Shown here piece by piece: positions 33,200 to 41,771 of a DNA stretch of 64,000 bases. Both the position numbers and the translations under genes were made by a program. Positions within the stretch are counted from its first letter, which is position 1, and each line of letters starts with the position of its first letter. The notes beneath the pieces are model-generated. The model ran no database searches. It was not told where the DNA came from and worked only from the letters and a program-made list of their open reading frames with translations. The DNA comes from Streptomyces sp. TLI_146 (GTDB lineage: Bacteria; Actinomycetota; Actinomycetes; Streptomycetales; Streptomycetaceae), in the NCBI RefSeq assembly GCF_002846415.1, contig NZ_PJMX01000001.1, positions 3,782,001 to 3,846,000 of the forward strand, given 5' to 3'.

Positions 33200-33802
33200 T
33201 CAGCCCAACAGCTCCCGTACCACCGGCACCAGCGCCCTGAACGCCTTCCCCCGGTGGCTGATCGCGTTCTTCTCGTCGGGGGTCAGCTCCGCGCATGTGC
33301 GGGTCTCGCCCTCCGGCTGGAGGATCGGGTCGTAGCCGAAGCCGCCCGTGCCGGTGGGCTCGTGGCGCAGGGTGCCCAGGAGGCGGCCCTCCACGACCCG
33401 CTCGGTGCCGTCGGGCAGGGCCAGGGCCGCCGCGCAGGCGAAGTGGGCCCCGCGGTGTTCGTCCGCGATGTCGCCGAGCTGGGCCAGGAGCAGGTTCAGG
33501 TTGGCCTTGTCGTCGCCGTGGGTGCCGGACCAGCGGGCGGAGAAGATGCCGGGGGCGCCGTTCAGTACGTCCACGCACAGGCCCGAGTCGTCGGCGACGG
33601 CGGGCAGGCCGGTCGCCCGGGCGAGCGCGTGGGCCTTGAGGAGCGCGTTCTCGGCGAAGGTGACGCCGGTCTCCTTGACGTCGGGGATCTCGGGGTACGC
33701 GTCGGCGCCGACCAGTTCGTGGGGCAGTCCGGCGTCCGCGAGGATCGCGCGGAGTTCGGTGATTTTGCCGGCGTTGCGGGTGGCGAGGATCAGGCGGGTC
33801 AT
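33200..33802 (-). CDS. rdgB: RdgB/HAM1 non-canonical purine NTP pyrophosphatase
   Basis: 200 aa cytoplasmic house-cleaning enzyme that hydrolyses dITP, ITP and XTP. The start MTRLILATRNAGKITEL and the blocks TGVTFAENALLKA, LPAVADDSGLCVD and GTGGFGYDPI are diagnostic. Preceded on the same strand by a lipoprotein and RNase PH genes, the usual actinobacterial order. Confidence 0.95.
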   Translation of the reverse strand: MTRLILATRNAGKITELRAILADAGLPHELVGADAYPEIPDVKETGVTFAENALLKAHALARATGLPAVADDSGLCVDVLNGAPGIFSARWSGTHGDDKANLNLLLAQLGDIADEHRGAHFACAAALALPDGTERVVEGRLLGTLRHEPTGTGGFGYDPILQPEGETRTCAELTPDEKNAISHRGKAFRALVPVVRELLG

Positions 33803-33831
33803 GCCCCCAGTATCGCCGGGCGCGCCCGGCG

Positions 33832-34218
33832 TCACGGTGTGCAGACCTTGCCGACTTCCTTCGCCGCGTCCTTGACGGGGCTGATGTCCGGCGTGCTGTC
33901 GCCGTTCTTGATCGCCGAACGGACGTTGGAAACCGCCTTGTTGAGGTTGTCCACCGCCTTGGAGAGATCGGCGTTGTCCGTCTTGCTCTTCAGCGACGTC
34001 AGGTTCTTGTCGATGTCGTCGAGCGCCTGGTCCGCCTGCGCCGGGTTGTCGGTGGCGTTCGACACCGCGCGGCCCAGGTCGTCGACGCTGGAGGCGATCG
34101 CGTCGGCGGTCTGGACGCAGTCGAGCGCCTTGCTGACCGCGCTGCACCCGACGGCGGCGGGCAGGGCGAGCGTCGCGGTGACGGCGGCGAGTGCGAGGGC
34201 GCGGCGGCTGCGGCGCAT
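33832..34218 (-). CDS. putative lipoprotein
   Basis: 128 aa, exported. A basic start and hydrophobic core lead to a lipobox with Cys25 (LPAAVGC), so it should be lipidated and held at the membrane. The mature part is helical with heptad-like spacing (NLTSLKSKTDNADLSKAVDN). No known domain; conserved position between rph and rdgB. Confidence 0.78.
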   Translation of the reverse strand: MRRSRRALALAAVTATLALPAAVGCSAVSKALDCVQTADAIASSVDDLGRAVSNATDNPAQADQALDDIDKNLTSLKSKTDNADLSKAVDNLNKAVSNVRSAIKNGDSTPDISPVKDAAKEVGKVCTP

Positions 34219-34330
34219 GGGCGGGTCCTCCCGGGTGTACGGACGGGCGTACGGTTCGGCCCGTACGCCCGTGTCGGTAGGGACGCCGGGAGCGGCCCTC
34301 TTGGTTGCCTCTTTGCCTGCCGGTGCCTCG

Positions 34331-35068
34331 TTACTCGCCGAGCGTGCGGCCGAGTGCCTCCACCTGGAGGGCGGCGAGGTCCGCGCAGCCGCCGGTGGCG
34401 AGGTCGAGCAGGGCGTTGAGCTCCTTGCGGTCGAACGGCTCGGCCTCGGCCGTGCCCTGGACCTCGACGAAGCGGCCGTCGCCGGTGCAGACGACGTTCA
34501 TGTCGGTCTCGGCGCGTACGTCCTCCTCGTAGCAGAGATCGAGGAGCGGGGTGCCGTCGACGATGCCGACGGAGACGGCGGCGACGGTGCCGGTGAGCGG
34601 CTGGCGGTTGGCCTTGACCAGCTTCTTGGTCTGGGCCCAGCTGACGGCGTCGGCGAGGGCGACGTACGCGCCGGTGATGGCGGCGGTACGGGTGCCGCCG
34701 TCGGCCTGGAGGACGTCGCAGTCGAGGACGATGGTGTTCTCGCCCAGCGCCTTGTAGTCGATGACGGCGCGGAGGCTGCGGCCGATGAGGCGGCTGATCT
34801 CGTGGGTGCGTCCGCCGATCTTGCCGCGGACGGACTCGCGGTCGCCGCGGGTGTTGGTGGAGCGCGGCAGCATCGAGTACTCCGCGGTCACCCAGCCCTC
34901 GCCGCTGCCCTTGCGCCAGCGGGGGACGCCTTCGGTGACGGAGGCGGTGCAGAAGACTTTGGTGTCGCCGAAGGAGATGAGGACGGAGCCCTCGGCGTGC
35001 TTGCTCCATCCGCGTTCGATGGTGACGGGGCGGAGCTGGTCGGGGGTGCGGCCGTCGATACGAGACAT
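34331..35068 (-). CDS. rph: ribonuclease PH
   Basis: 245 aa phosphorolytic 3'-5' exoribonuclease that trims tRNA 3' ends. The blocks MSRIDGRTPDQLRPVTIERG, GWVTAEYSMLPRSTNTR, SLRAVIDYKALGENTI and DADGGTRTA-type (LQADGGTRTAAITGAY) are diagnostic, and ATG 35068 gives the normal family length. Confidence 0.95.
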   Translation of the reverse strand: MSRIDGRTPDQLRPVTIERGWSKHAEGSVLISFGDTKVFCTASVTEGVPRWRKGSGEGWVTAEYSMLPRSTNTRGDRESVRGKIGGRTHEISRLIGRSLRAVIDYKALGENTIVLDCDVLQADGGTRTAAITGAYVALADAVSWAQTKKLVKANRQPLTGTVAAVSVGIVDGTPLLDLCYEEDVRAETDMNVVCTGDGRFVEVQGTAEAEPFDRKELNALLDLATGGCADLAALQVEALGRTLGE

Positions 35069-35143
35069 GCCCCGAGCGTAGCTCGTGGGCGTCTCGCTCC
35101 TGGGGGCATGCCCCCCGGCCCCCCTTCCGGGGCTCCGCCCCCT

Positions 35144-35349
35144 CGTTCGTCTGCGGACCGTGGGTGGCTGGTCGCGCAGTTCCCCGCGCCCCTTATCAAG
35201 GCCGTCGTTCGTCTGCGGACCGTGCCCGCTTCTCGCGCAGTTCCCCGCGCCCCTTGGGTAGTCGGCCGCAGCCGGGGAATCCAGCTCAGCCACAGGCCTT
35301 TAGGGGCGCGGGGAACTGCGCGACCAGCCCGCCAGGGTCCGCAGACGAA
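35144..35349. repeat. dispersed repeat cluster, two reverse copies and one forward copy
   Basis: Reverse copies (TCTGCGGACCG ... GCGCAGTTCCCCGCGCCCCT) at 35144-35195 and 35206-35255 face a forward copy at 35299-35349. The block fills the gap between the nagF 3' end and the rph promoter region. Copies resemble those at other gene ends in this window. Confidence 0.8.
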
Positions 35350-35381
35350 AAGGGCCCCTCCCTGGGCGGGAAGGGCCCTTT
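35348..35381 (-). terminator. terminator after nagF
   Basis: AAAGGGCCCTTCCC and its partner on the far arm (GGGcAGGGAGGGGCCCTTT) form a GC-rich stem with an A/T-rich base, 16 bases past the nagF stop. Confidence 0.75.
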
Positions 35382-35397
35382 CAGAGCGACACGTCGC

Positions 35398-35631
35398 TCA
35401 CATCATGTCTTCGATGTCCGCCGCGATCGGGTCCGCGTCCGTGCCGATGACAACCTGGATCGCCGTGCCCATCTTGACGACGCCGTGCGCGCCCGCGGCC
35501 TTCAGCGCGGCCTCGTCGACCTTGCTCGGGTCGATGACCTCGGTGCGGAGGCGGGTGATGCAGCCCTCGACCTCTTCGATGTTCTCGATACCGCCGAGCC
35601 CGGCGACGATCTTCTCAGCCTTGCTGGCCAT
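35398..35631 (-). CDS. nagF: PTS glucose/GlcNAc-type EIIB component
   Basis: 77 aa stand-alone EIIB domain. The phosphorylated Cys24 sits in VEGCITRLRTEV, and GAHGVVKMGTAIQVVIG completes the domain. It passes phosphate from EIIA to incoming GlcNAc via the EIIC proteins. Named by its match in content and order to the S. coelicolor nagF-nagE1-nagE2 locus. It is divergent from nagE1, with a DasR-like site in the shared gap, and ATG 35631 has AGGGAGACAG upstream. Confidence 0.9.
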   Translation of the reverse strand: MASKAEKIVAGLGGIENIEEVEGCITRLRTEVIDPSKVDEAALKAAGAHGVVKMGTAIQVVIGTDADPIAADIEDMM

Positions 35632-35823
35632 GTCTGTCTCCCTGTTCTTTCCAAAGAACGCTGTGGCGGCACACCGCAGGTCCCGCCGACGGCAGTTCCA
35701 TGGTTCCGCTTTGTCACCGTAACGCACGTTTGGCCCAGTTACGCGAGCGAGCGTCCGCGCGCTGGCCAAGGATGGCGATCACCGGTACCGCGCCCGTGCG
35801 GCCAGGCTCCGGACGATACCGCA

Positions 35824-35839
35824 ACTGGTCTACACCAGT
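35824..35839. promoter_or_regulatory. DasR-responsive element (dre) for nagF/nagE1
   Basis: ACTGGTCTACACCAGT differs from the palindromic DasR consensus ACTGGTCTAGACCAGT at one central base. It lies in the nagF-nagE1 intergenic region, 60 bases before the nagE1 start, so GlcNAc-6-P-type signals would relieve repression of both genes. Confidence 0.85.
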
Positions 35840-35898
35840 GTGCAACGCATCCCGGAACTGGCTTGTTCCGGCGGGACGTACGGGACGGAGGGTCGCCG

Positions 35899-37194
35899 AT
35901 GAGCGCGGACAGCGCGGCAGTGGACCGGCCGAAATGGTGGGGCGGTGCGTTCCAGAACCTCCAGAAGATGGGCCGCAGCCTCCAGCTGCCGATCGCCGTG
36001 CTGCCCGCGGCCGGCATCCTCAACCGGCTCGGCCAGCCGGACGTCTTCGGCAAGGACGGTCTGGGCTGGACGGACGTCGCCAAGGTCATGGCCGGTGCGG
36101 GCGGCGCGCTGCTCGACGCCAACATCGGCCTGCCGCTGCTGTTCTGCATCGGCGTCGCCATCGGCATGGCCAAGAAGGCGGACGGCTCCACCGCGCTCGC
36201 CGCCGTGGCCGGATTCCTCGTCTACTACAACGTGCTGCACCAGTTCCCCAAGGACTGCGCCGCCGGAGCGAAGGTGATCTCGGCGGGGTGCCAGGCCAAC
36301 GACGGAACGGTCGCGGCCTTCACGTACCAGAATCCCGGGGTCTTCGGCGGCATCGTCATGGGCCTGCTCGCCGCCTGGTTCTGGCAGCGCTACCACCGGG
36401 TCAAGCTGGTCGACTGGCTCGGCTTCTTCAACGGCCGCCGGCTCGTCCCGATCATCATGTCGTTCGTGGCCATCGCGTTCGCCGCGCTCTGCCTGTGGGT
36501 CTGGCCGCCGATCGGCGACGCGCTGGAGAGCTTCAGCGACTGGCTGGTGGGGCTGGACGCGTGGGGTGCGGGCATCTTCGGCGTCGCCAACCGCGCGCTG
36601 CTCGTCATCGGTCTGCACCAGTTCCTGAACGTGCCCATCTGGTTCCAGTTCGGCAGCTTCACCAAGCCGGACGGGACCGTGGTGCACGGTGACATCAGTA
36701 TGTTCCTGGCGGGCGACAAGGACGCGGGCCAGTTCACCACCGGCTTCTTCCCGATCATGATGTTCGCGCTGCCCGCGGCCGCGCTGGCGATCACGCACTG
36801 CGCCAAGCCGCACCGCCGCAAGCAGGTGGGCGGTCTGATGCTGTCGGTCGGCCTGACGTCGTTCGTCACCGGCATCACCGAGCCGATCGAGTACTCGTTC
36901 CTCTTCATCGCCCCGCTGCTGTACGCGATCCACGCGGTCCTGACCGGTGTCTCGATGGCGGTGAGCTGGGCGCTGGGCGTCAAGGACGGCTTCAGCTTCT
37001 CGGCCGGACTGATCGACTACGTCATCAACTGGAACCTGGCGACGAAACCGTGGCTGATCATTCCGATCGGCCTCGTCTTCGCCGCCGTCTACTACGCGAT
37101 CTTCCGTTTCGCGATCATCAAGTTCGACCTCCCCACTCCCGGCCGCGAGCCGGAGGAGCTGGAAGAGGAGATCGAGCGGGAGAACACGAAGTAA
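35899..37194 (+). CDS. nagE1: PTS GlcNAc-type EIIC permease
   Basis: 431 aa membrane component of the GlcNAc phosphotransferase system. Glucose-superfamily EIIC features include LQKMGRSLQLPIAVLPAAGIL, KLVDWLGFFNGRRLVPI and the sugar-site motif GITEPIEYSFLF. About 10 hydrophobic segments. No EIIB domain is fused; nagF supplies it. A single DasR-like site lies upstream and a terminator hairpin follows. Paralogue of nagE2 next door. Confidence 0.9.
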   Translation: MSADSAAVDRPKWWGGAFQNLQKMGRSLQLPIAVLPAAGILNRLGQPDVFGKDGLGWTDVAKVMAGAGGALLDANIGLPLLFCIGVAIGMAKKADGSTALAAVAGFLVYYNVLHQFPKDCAAGAKVISAGCQANDGTVAAFTYQNPGVFGGIVMGLLAAWFWQRYHRVKLVDWLGFFNGRRLVPIIMSFVAIAFAALCLWVWPPIGDALESFSDWLVGLDAWGAGIFGVANRALLVIGLHQFLNVPIWFQFGSFTKPDGTVVHGDISMFLAGDKDAGQFTTGFFPIMMFALPAAALAITHCAKPHRRKQVGGLMLSVGLTSFVTGITEPIEYSFLFIAPLLYAIHAVLTGVSMAVSWALGVKDGFSFSAGLIDYVINWNLATKPWLIIPIGLVFAAVYYAIFRFAIIKFDLPTPGREPEELEEEIERENTK

Positions 37195-37227
37195 TAACGG
37201 CGGGATAACCAAGCGGTTGTACGGCAG

Positions 37228-37255
37228 AGGCCTCGGACCCCAGGGTCCGGGGCCT
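37228..37255 (+). terminator. terminator after nagE1
   Basis: AGGCCTCGGACCC and GGTCCGGGGCCT form a GC-rich stem with one bulge, followed by TTGTC, 34 bases past the nagE1 stop. Confidence 0.7.
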
Positions 37256-37330
37256 TTGTCCGTCATGCCGGAATGCGTGGCTCAGCACACAGAAATTGCA
37301 GGTTCCTTATCTAACCCTCACCGTGCTACA

Positions 37331-37364
37331 ACTGGTCTACACCACTCAATGGTGTAGACCACGC
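37331..37364. promoter_or_regulatory. paired dre sites for nagE2
   Basis: ACTGGTCTACACCACT at 37331-37346 is followed by an inverted second site at 37349-37364. The cores TGGTCTACACCA and TGGTGTAGACCA are exact reverse complements five bases apart. Two adjacent DasR dimers could bind, giving tighter control than the single site before nagE1. Confidence 0.8.
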
Positions 37365-37454
37365 GGGCTTCACCGCGTTCCCCCCTTGAGACGCCGCCGT
37401 CCCCCCGTACTTTTCCATGTCCCCGGGCGGCGCCTTGCCAACTGGAGGAAGTTG

Positions 37455-38705
37455 ATGAGTACGGCCACCGCTACGGCGGCGCCCGCGAAGAAGCGGGGCT
37501 CCGGTGTGTTCCAGGGCTTGCAGAAGATCGGCCGCAGCCTTCAGCTGCCGATCGCGGTGCTGCCGGCTGCGGGCATCATGGTCCGCCTGGGCCAGGACGA
37601 CGTTTTCGGTAAAGACGGCCTCGGTTGGGACAAGGTGGCCGCCGTCTTCGGCAACGCGGGCGGTGCGATCACCGGTGCCCTGCCCCTGCTGTTCTGCATC
37701 GGCGTGGCCATCGGCTTCGCTAAGAAGGCGGACGGTTCGACCGCCCTGGCCGCCCTCGTGGGCTTCCTGGTCTACAGCAAGGTCCTGGAAGCGTTCCCCG
37801 TCACCGAAGCGGTGATCAAGGCGGGCAAGGACGATCCGGCGACGTTCAACAACCCGGGTGTCCTCGGCGGCATCATCATGGGTCTGCTGTCGGCCGTCCT
37901 CTGGCAGCGTTACCACCGCAAGAAGCTGGTCGACTGGCTCGGCTTCTTCAACGGCCGCCGCCTCGTCCCGATCATCATGGCCTTCGTCGGCGTCATCGTC
38001 GGCGTCTTCTTCGGTCTGGTCTGGGAGCCCATCGGTGACGGGATCGCCGACTTCGGCAAGTGGATGACGGGCCTCGGCGCCGGTGGCGCAGGCCTGTTCG
38101 GCGCCATCAACCGCGCGCTGATCCCGATCGGCATGCACCAGTTCGTGAACACCGTGGCCTGGTTCCAGCTCGGCGACTTCACCAACTCCGCGGGCGAGGT
38201 CGTGCACGGTGACTACGGCCGCTTCCTCGCCGGGGACCCGTCCGCCGGCATGTTCATGTCCGGCTTCTTCCCCATCATGATGTTCGGCCTCCCGGCCGCC
38301 GCGCTCGCCATGGCGCACACCGCCCGCCCCGAGCGCCGGAAGGCCGTCCTCGGCATGATGGTGTCGCTGGCGCTCACCTCCTTCGTGACCGGTGTGACCG
38401 AGCCGATCGAGTTCTCGTTCATGTTCATCGCACCGCTGCTCTACGTGATCCACGCGGTGCTGACCGCCGTGTCCCTCGCGGTCACCTGGGCCCTCGGCGT
38501 CCACGCGGGCTTCAACTTCTCGGCCGGTCTGATCGACTACGCCCTGTACTGGAAGCTCGATACGAAGCCCTGGCTGATCATCCCGATCGGCCTCGTCTTC
38601 GCCGCGATCTACTACTTCGTCTTCCGCTTCGCGATCGTCAAGTTCAACCTCACCACCCCGGGCCGTGAGCCCGAGGAGGAGATCGAGGACCTGACGAAGG
38701 CGTAA
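37455..38705 (+). CDS. nagE2: PTS GlcNAc-type EIIC permease
   Basis: 416 aa, close paralogue of nagE1, with the same LQLPIAVLPAAGIMVRLGQ start and GVTEPIEFSFMF sugar motif. In S. coelicolor the corresponding protein is the main GlcNAc permease. Shine-Dalgarno GGAGGAAG precedes ATG 37455. Preceded by two DasR sites and followed by a strong terminator. Lower divergence between copies in the central membrane region suggests a local duplication. Confidence 0.92.
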   Translation: MSTATATAAPAKKRGSGVFQGLQKIGRSLQLPIAVLPAAGIMVRLGQDDVFGKDGLGWDKVAAVFGNAGGAITGALPLLFCIGVAIGFAKKADGSTALAALVGFLVYSKVLEAFPVTEAVIKAGKDDPATFNNPGVLGGIIMGLLSAVLWQRYHRKKLVDWLGFFNGRRLVPIIMAFVGVIVGVFFGLVWEPIGDGIADFGKWMTGLGAGGAGLFGAINRALIPIGMHQFVNTVAWFQLGDFTNSAGEVVHGDYGRFLAGDPSAGMFMSGFFPIMMFGLPAAALAMAHTARPERRKAVLGMMVSLALTSFVTGVTEPIEFSFMFIAPLLYVIHAVLTAVSLAVTWALGVHAGFNFSAGLIDYALYWKLDTKPWLIIPIGLVFAAIYYFVFRFAIVKFNLTTPGREPEEEIEDLTKA

Positions 38706-38728
38706 GCCGCACGGGTCATGGATTACGG

Positions 38729-38764
38729 AAAGGGCCCCCGCACCACTCGGTGCGGGGGCCCTTT
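38729..38764. terminator. bidirectional terminator between nagE2 and MBL gene
   Basis: AAAGGGCCCCCGCACC and GGTGCGGGGGCCCTTT form a 16-bp perfect stem with a 4-base loop, with A and T runs on both sides. Confidence 0.9.
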
Positions 38765-38787
38765 CCCGTATGCGCGTACGGGCGCGA

Positions 38788-39540
38788 TCAGACCTCGTAC
38801 ACCGCCCCCGGCACCGCCAGCTCCACCGGACCGGTGTAAGCCCCACGGGCGTCCGTCAGGTTGACGTCGCCGTCCGTCCACGGCGGGATGTGGGTCAGGA
38901 CCAGGCGGCCGGCCCCGGCGCGGGCGGCGTGTTCGCCGGCCTCGCGGCCGTTGAGGTGGAGGGCCGGGATGTCCTCCTTGCCGTGTGTGAAGGACGCCTC
39001 GCACAGGAACAGGTCCGTGCCCTCGGCCAGCTCGTGCAGGGCCTCGCAGACGCCGGTGTCGCCCGAGTACGTGAGGGACGCGCCGCCGTGCTCGATGCGG
39101 ATGCCGTACGCCTCGACGGGGTGGCAGACCCGCTCGGTGCGGACCGCGAACGGGCCGATGTCGAACGAGCCGGACTTCAGGGTGTGGAAGTCGAACACCT
39201 CGCTCATGGAGGAGCTGGACGGCGTGTCCGCGTACGCCGTGGTGAGGCGCTGCTCGGCGCCCTCCGGCGCGTACACCGGCATGGGGGCGCAGCGTCCGCC
39301 CTCGTGCCGGTAGTAGCGGGCCACGAAGTAGCCGCACATGTCGATGCAGTGGTCGGCGTGCAGATGGCTGAGGAAGATCGCGTCGAGGTCGTAGAGACCG
39401 ATGTGGCGCTGCAGCTCGCCCAGGGCGCCGTTGCCCATGTCGAGGAGCAGCCGGAAGCCGTCGGCCTCGACGAGGTAGCTCGAACAGGCCGATTCCGCGG
39501 ACGGGAACGACCCGGAGCAGCCGACGACGGTGAGCTTCAT
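38788..39540 (-). CDS. MBL-fold metallo-hydrolase (RNase Z-like)
   Basis: 250 aa. The metal motif HLHADH is at residues 59-64 (Leu60 between the two histidines), with later acidic and His ligands in YSGDTGVC and LVLTHIPPW. The fold resembles the RNase Z/arylsulfatase branch. No flexible exosite arm is evident, so tRNA processing is not assured; substrate unknown. Confidence 0.85.
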   Translation of the reverse strand: MKLTVVGCSGSFPSAESACSSYLVEADGFRLLLDMGNGALGELQRHIGLYDLDAIFLSHLHADHCIDMCGYFVARYYRHEGGRCAPMPVYAPEGAEQRLTTAYADTPSSSSMSEVFDFHTLKSGSFDIGPFAVRTERVCHPVEAYGIRIEHGGASLTYSGDTGVCEALHELAEGTDLFLCEASFTHGKEDIPALHLNGREAGEHAARAGAGRLVLTHIPPWTDGDVNLTDARGAYTGPVELAVPGAVYEV

Positions 39541-39740
39541 GGAGCGTGAACCTCCGGGAGCGGCAAGGGAACGGGGAGGGCGGCGGGAGGTCGTGCGGTG
39601 CGTCGAGCGTAAGGCGCCGCACTGCCGGTCGCTCCTCAGTGGCGGGCCGTTGTGGGGGAACTCACCTGCGCTGTCACCGGTTCGGGCGGAGTGCGGGCGG
39701 AGCGCGCGCGGGGGGCCGGCCGCCGGGTAACGTCTGCGGT

Positions 39741-40199
39741 ATGGACACGTCCTGGTGGCTCGCGGTGATCGCCGTGGTGGTGGTCGCCCTGGGGGCCGCG
39801 GTGGTCGACGGGCGGGGGCGCGCCCGCCCGCGCCCGTCCCGTCCCGGGGGGCGCGTCCGGCCGCCGGGCCGGCCGGGGGTGCGGGGGCGCCGGCCGCTGC
39901 CGGGTGAGATCTGGTGGGCCGATGTGCCGTACGAGGACGGGCCGGGCTCGAAGGACCGGCCCTGTCTGGTGCTGTCGGTACGGGGGGACAGCGTGCGGGT
40001 CGCGAAGATCACCAGCAAGTTCCACGAGGAGCAGGCCGGGGTGATTCCGCTGCCGCCGGGGACGGTGGGGGACGCGCGGGGGCGGCCGAGCTTTCTGGAG
40101 ACGGATGAGCTGCGGGATGTGGGGGTGTGGGAGTTCCGGCGGCGGGTGGGGGTGGTGGACCCGACGGTGTGGGACCAGGTGCGGTACCTGGCGGGTTGA
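39741..40199 (+). CDS. membrane-anchored PemK/MazF-like protein
   Basis: 152 aa. An N-terminal membrane segment (residues 4-23, WWLAVIAVVVVALGAAVV) and an Arg/Pro/Gly linker precede a PemK-like barrel: PGEIWWADVPYEDGPGSKDR, then PCLVLS and SKFHEEQAGVIPLP. PemK/MazF proteins are mRNA endoribonucleases, but no antitoxin gene is adjacent, and the anchor is unusual for a soluble toxin. It may have been repurposed. Confidence 0.75.
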   Translation: MDTSWWLAVIAVVVVALGAAVVDGRGRARPRPSRPGGRVRPPGRPGVRGRRPLPGEIWWADVPYEDGPGSKDRPCLVLSVRGDSVRVAKITSKFHEEQAGVIPLPPGTVGDARGRPSFLETDELRDVGVWEFRRRVGVVDPTVWDQVRYLAG

Positions 40200-40246
40200 G
40201 CCCGGGGTGAGCTGGGTTTCCCGGGGGCTGCGCCCCGGACCCCGCT

Positions 40247-40380
40247 TCGTTCGTCTGCGGACCGTAGATGGCTGGTCGCGCAGTTCCCCGCGCCCCTGGA
40301 ATGCTCGGCTTCGCCATCGCCCGCACCCCCTAGGGGCGCGGGGAACTGCGCGACGAGCCACCCACCGGCCCGCAGACAAA
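40247..40380. repeat. facing pair of the dispersed repeat
   Basis: Reverse copy 40247-40299 and forward copy 40330-40380 are near-complementary across a 30-base spacer, so the whole can fold into one long stem-loop. It lies between the converging PemK-like and cysM genes. Confidence 0.85.
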
Positions 40381-40397
40381 GGCCGGGCCCAAAACCC

Positions 40398-41348
40398 CTA
40401 CGCCCAGAGCTGCCCCCGCAGCGTCGCGATCGCTTCCTCCGTCGTCTCCGCCGTGTACACGCCCGTCGACAGGTACTTCCAGCCGCCGTCCGCCACCACG
40501 AACACGATGTCGGCGGGGGTGCCCGCCTTGACGGCCTTCCTGCCCACCCCGATCGCCGCGTGCAGCGCCGCCCCCGTGGAGACGCCCGCGAAGATGCCCT
40601 CCTCCTTGAGGAGTTCGCGGGTGCGGGTCACCGCGTCCGCCGAGCCGACCGAGAAGCGGCTGGTCAGGACCGACGCGTCGTACAGCTCGGGGACGAAGCC
40701 CTCGTCCAGGTTGCGCAGGCCGTACACCAGGTCGTCGTAGCGCGGCTCGGCCGCCACGATCTGGACGCCGGGCACGCGCTCGCGCAGATAGCGGCCCACG
40801 CCCATGAGCGTGCCCGTGGTGCCGAGGCCCGCCACGAAGTGGGTGATTGAGGGGAGGTCGGCGAGGATCTCCGGGCCGGTCGTGGCGTAGTGCGCGCCCG
40901 CGTTGTCCGGGTTGCCGTACTGGTACAGCATCACCCAGGACGGGTTCTGCGCGGCCAGCTCCTTCGCCACCCGTACCGCCGTGTTGGAGCCGCCCGCCGC
41001 CGGGGACGGCACGATCTCCGCGCCCCACATCTTCAGCAGGTCGCGGCGCTCCTGGGAGGTGTTCTCGGGCATCACGCAGACGATGCGGTAGCCCTTGAGC
41101 TTCGCCGCCATCGCCAGCGAGATGCCGGTGTTTCCGCTGGTCGGCTCCAGGATGGTGCAGCCGGGCGTCAACCGGCCCGCCTTCTCGGCCTGTTCGATCA
41201 TGTGGAGCGCGGGGCGGTCCTTGACCGAGCCGGTCGGGTTGCGGTCCTCCAGCTTCGCCCAGATACGGACGTCGTCCGAGGGCGAGAGTCTGGGGAGCCG
41301 GACCAGCGGCGTGTTGCCGACGGCGGCCAGCGCGGAGTCGTAGCGCAT
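40398..41348 (-). CDS. cysM: O-phosphoserine/CysO-dependent cysteine synthase
   Basis: 316 aa PLP enzyme. The PLP lysine is Lys43 in PTGSVKDRPALH; the phosphate-binding and substrate loop EPTSGNTGISLAMA follows. It lies directly after cysO in the mec-cysO-cysM order known from Mycobacterium tuberculosis, so it should use CysO thiocarboxylate as sulfur donor. ATG 41348 is 14 bases after the cysO stop. The route makes cysteine under oxidative conditions in relatives. Confidence 0.92.
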   Translation of the reverse strand: MRYDSALAAVGNTPLVRLPRLSPSDDVRIWAKLEDRNPTGSVKDRPALHMIEQAEKAGRLTPGCTILEPTSGNTGISLAMAAKLKGYRIVCVMPENTSQERRDLLKMWGAEIVPSPAAGGSNTAVRVAKELAAQNPSWVMLYQYGNPDNAGAHYATTGPEILADLPSITHFVAGLGTTGTLMGVGRYLRERVPGVQIVAAEPRYDDLVYGLRNLDEGFVPELYDASVLTSRFSVGSADAVTRTRELLKEEGIFAGVSTGAALHAAIGVGRKAVKAGTPADIVFVVADGGWKYLSTGVYTAETTEEAIATLRGQLWA

Positions 41349-41362
41349 GACGGCGATCAGCC

Positions 41363-41650
41363 TCAGACCATGCCGCCGGCCACGGCCGGCAGGATCGTCA
41401 CGCTGTCGCCGTCGGACAGCTCGGTGGTGATGCCCGCCAGGAAGCGGACGTCCTCGTCGTTGAGGTAGACGTTCACGAAGCGGCGCAGCTCGCCGCCGGC
41501 GGCCTCGTCGACCAGGCGCTCGCGGATGCCGCTGTGCCGGGTCTCCAGGTCCTTGAAGAGCTCGTCGATGGTCGCGCCACTGCCCTCGACGGCCTTGGCG
41601 CCGCCGGTGTAGGTGCGGAGGATGGTCGGGATGCGGACCTCGATGGCCAT
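41363..41650 (-). CDS. cysO: CysO, MoaD/ThiS-like sulfur carrier
   Basis: 95 aa ubiquitin-fold sulfur carrier. RFVNVYLNDEDVRFLAG and GDSVTILPAVAGG match CysO. The carrier must end in Gly-Gly to accept sulfur, but here two more residues (Met-Val) follow the Gly-Gly, so processing would be needed first. Lies between a cysteine-rich leader ORF and cysM. Confidence 0.92.
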   Translation of the reverse strand: MAIEVRIPTILRTYTGGAKAVEGSGATIDELFKDLETRHSGIRERLVDEAAGGELRRFVNVYLNDEDVRFLAGITTELSDGDSVTILPAVAGGMV

Positions 41651-41686
41651 GGCGTGGGCTCCAGTCGGAAGGAGAGAAGGAGGGAG

Positions 41687-41748
41687 AAAAGGCGTCGCGC
41701 GCGGCTTCGCGCGGGTACTGCGGAGGTACGGGAGGTACGGAACGTACC
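41687..41748 (-). promoter_or_regulatory. probable attenuator between leader peptide and cysO
   Basis: On the minus strand a GGTACG/CGTACC hairpin (41734-41748) is followed by a CGCGCG/CGCGCG hairpin (41696-41713) and TTTT at 41687-41690. This is the layout of an attenuator between the leader ORF and cysO. The stems are short; folding was judged by eye. Confidence 0.45.
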
Positions 41749-41771
41749 GGTCGTTCGCGTGCGGCCGCGGC

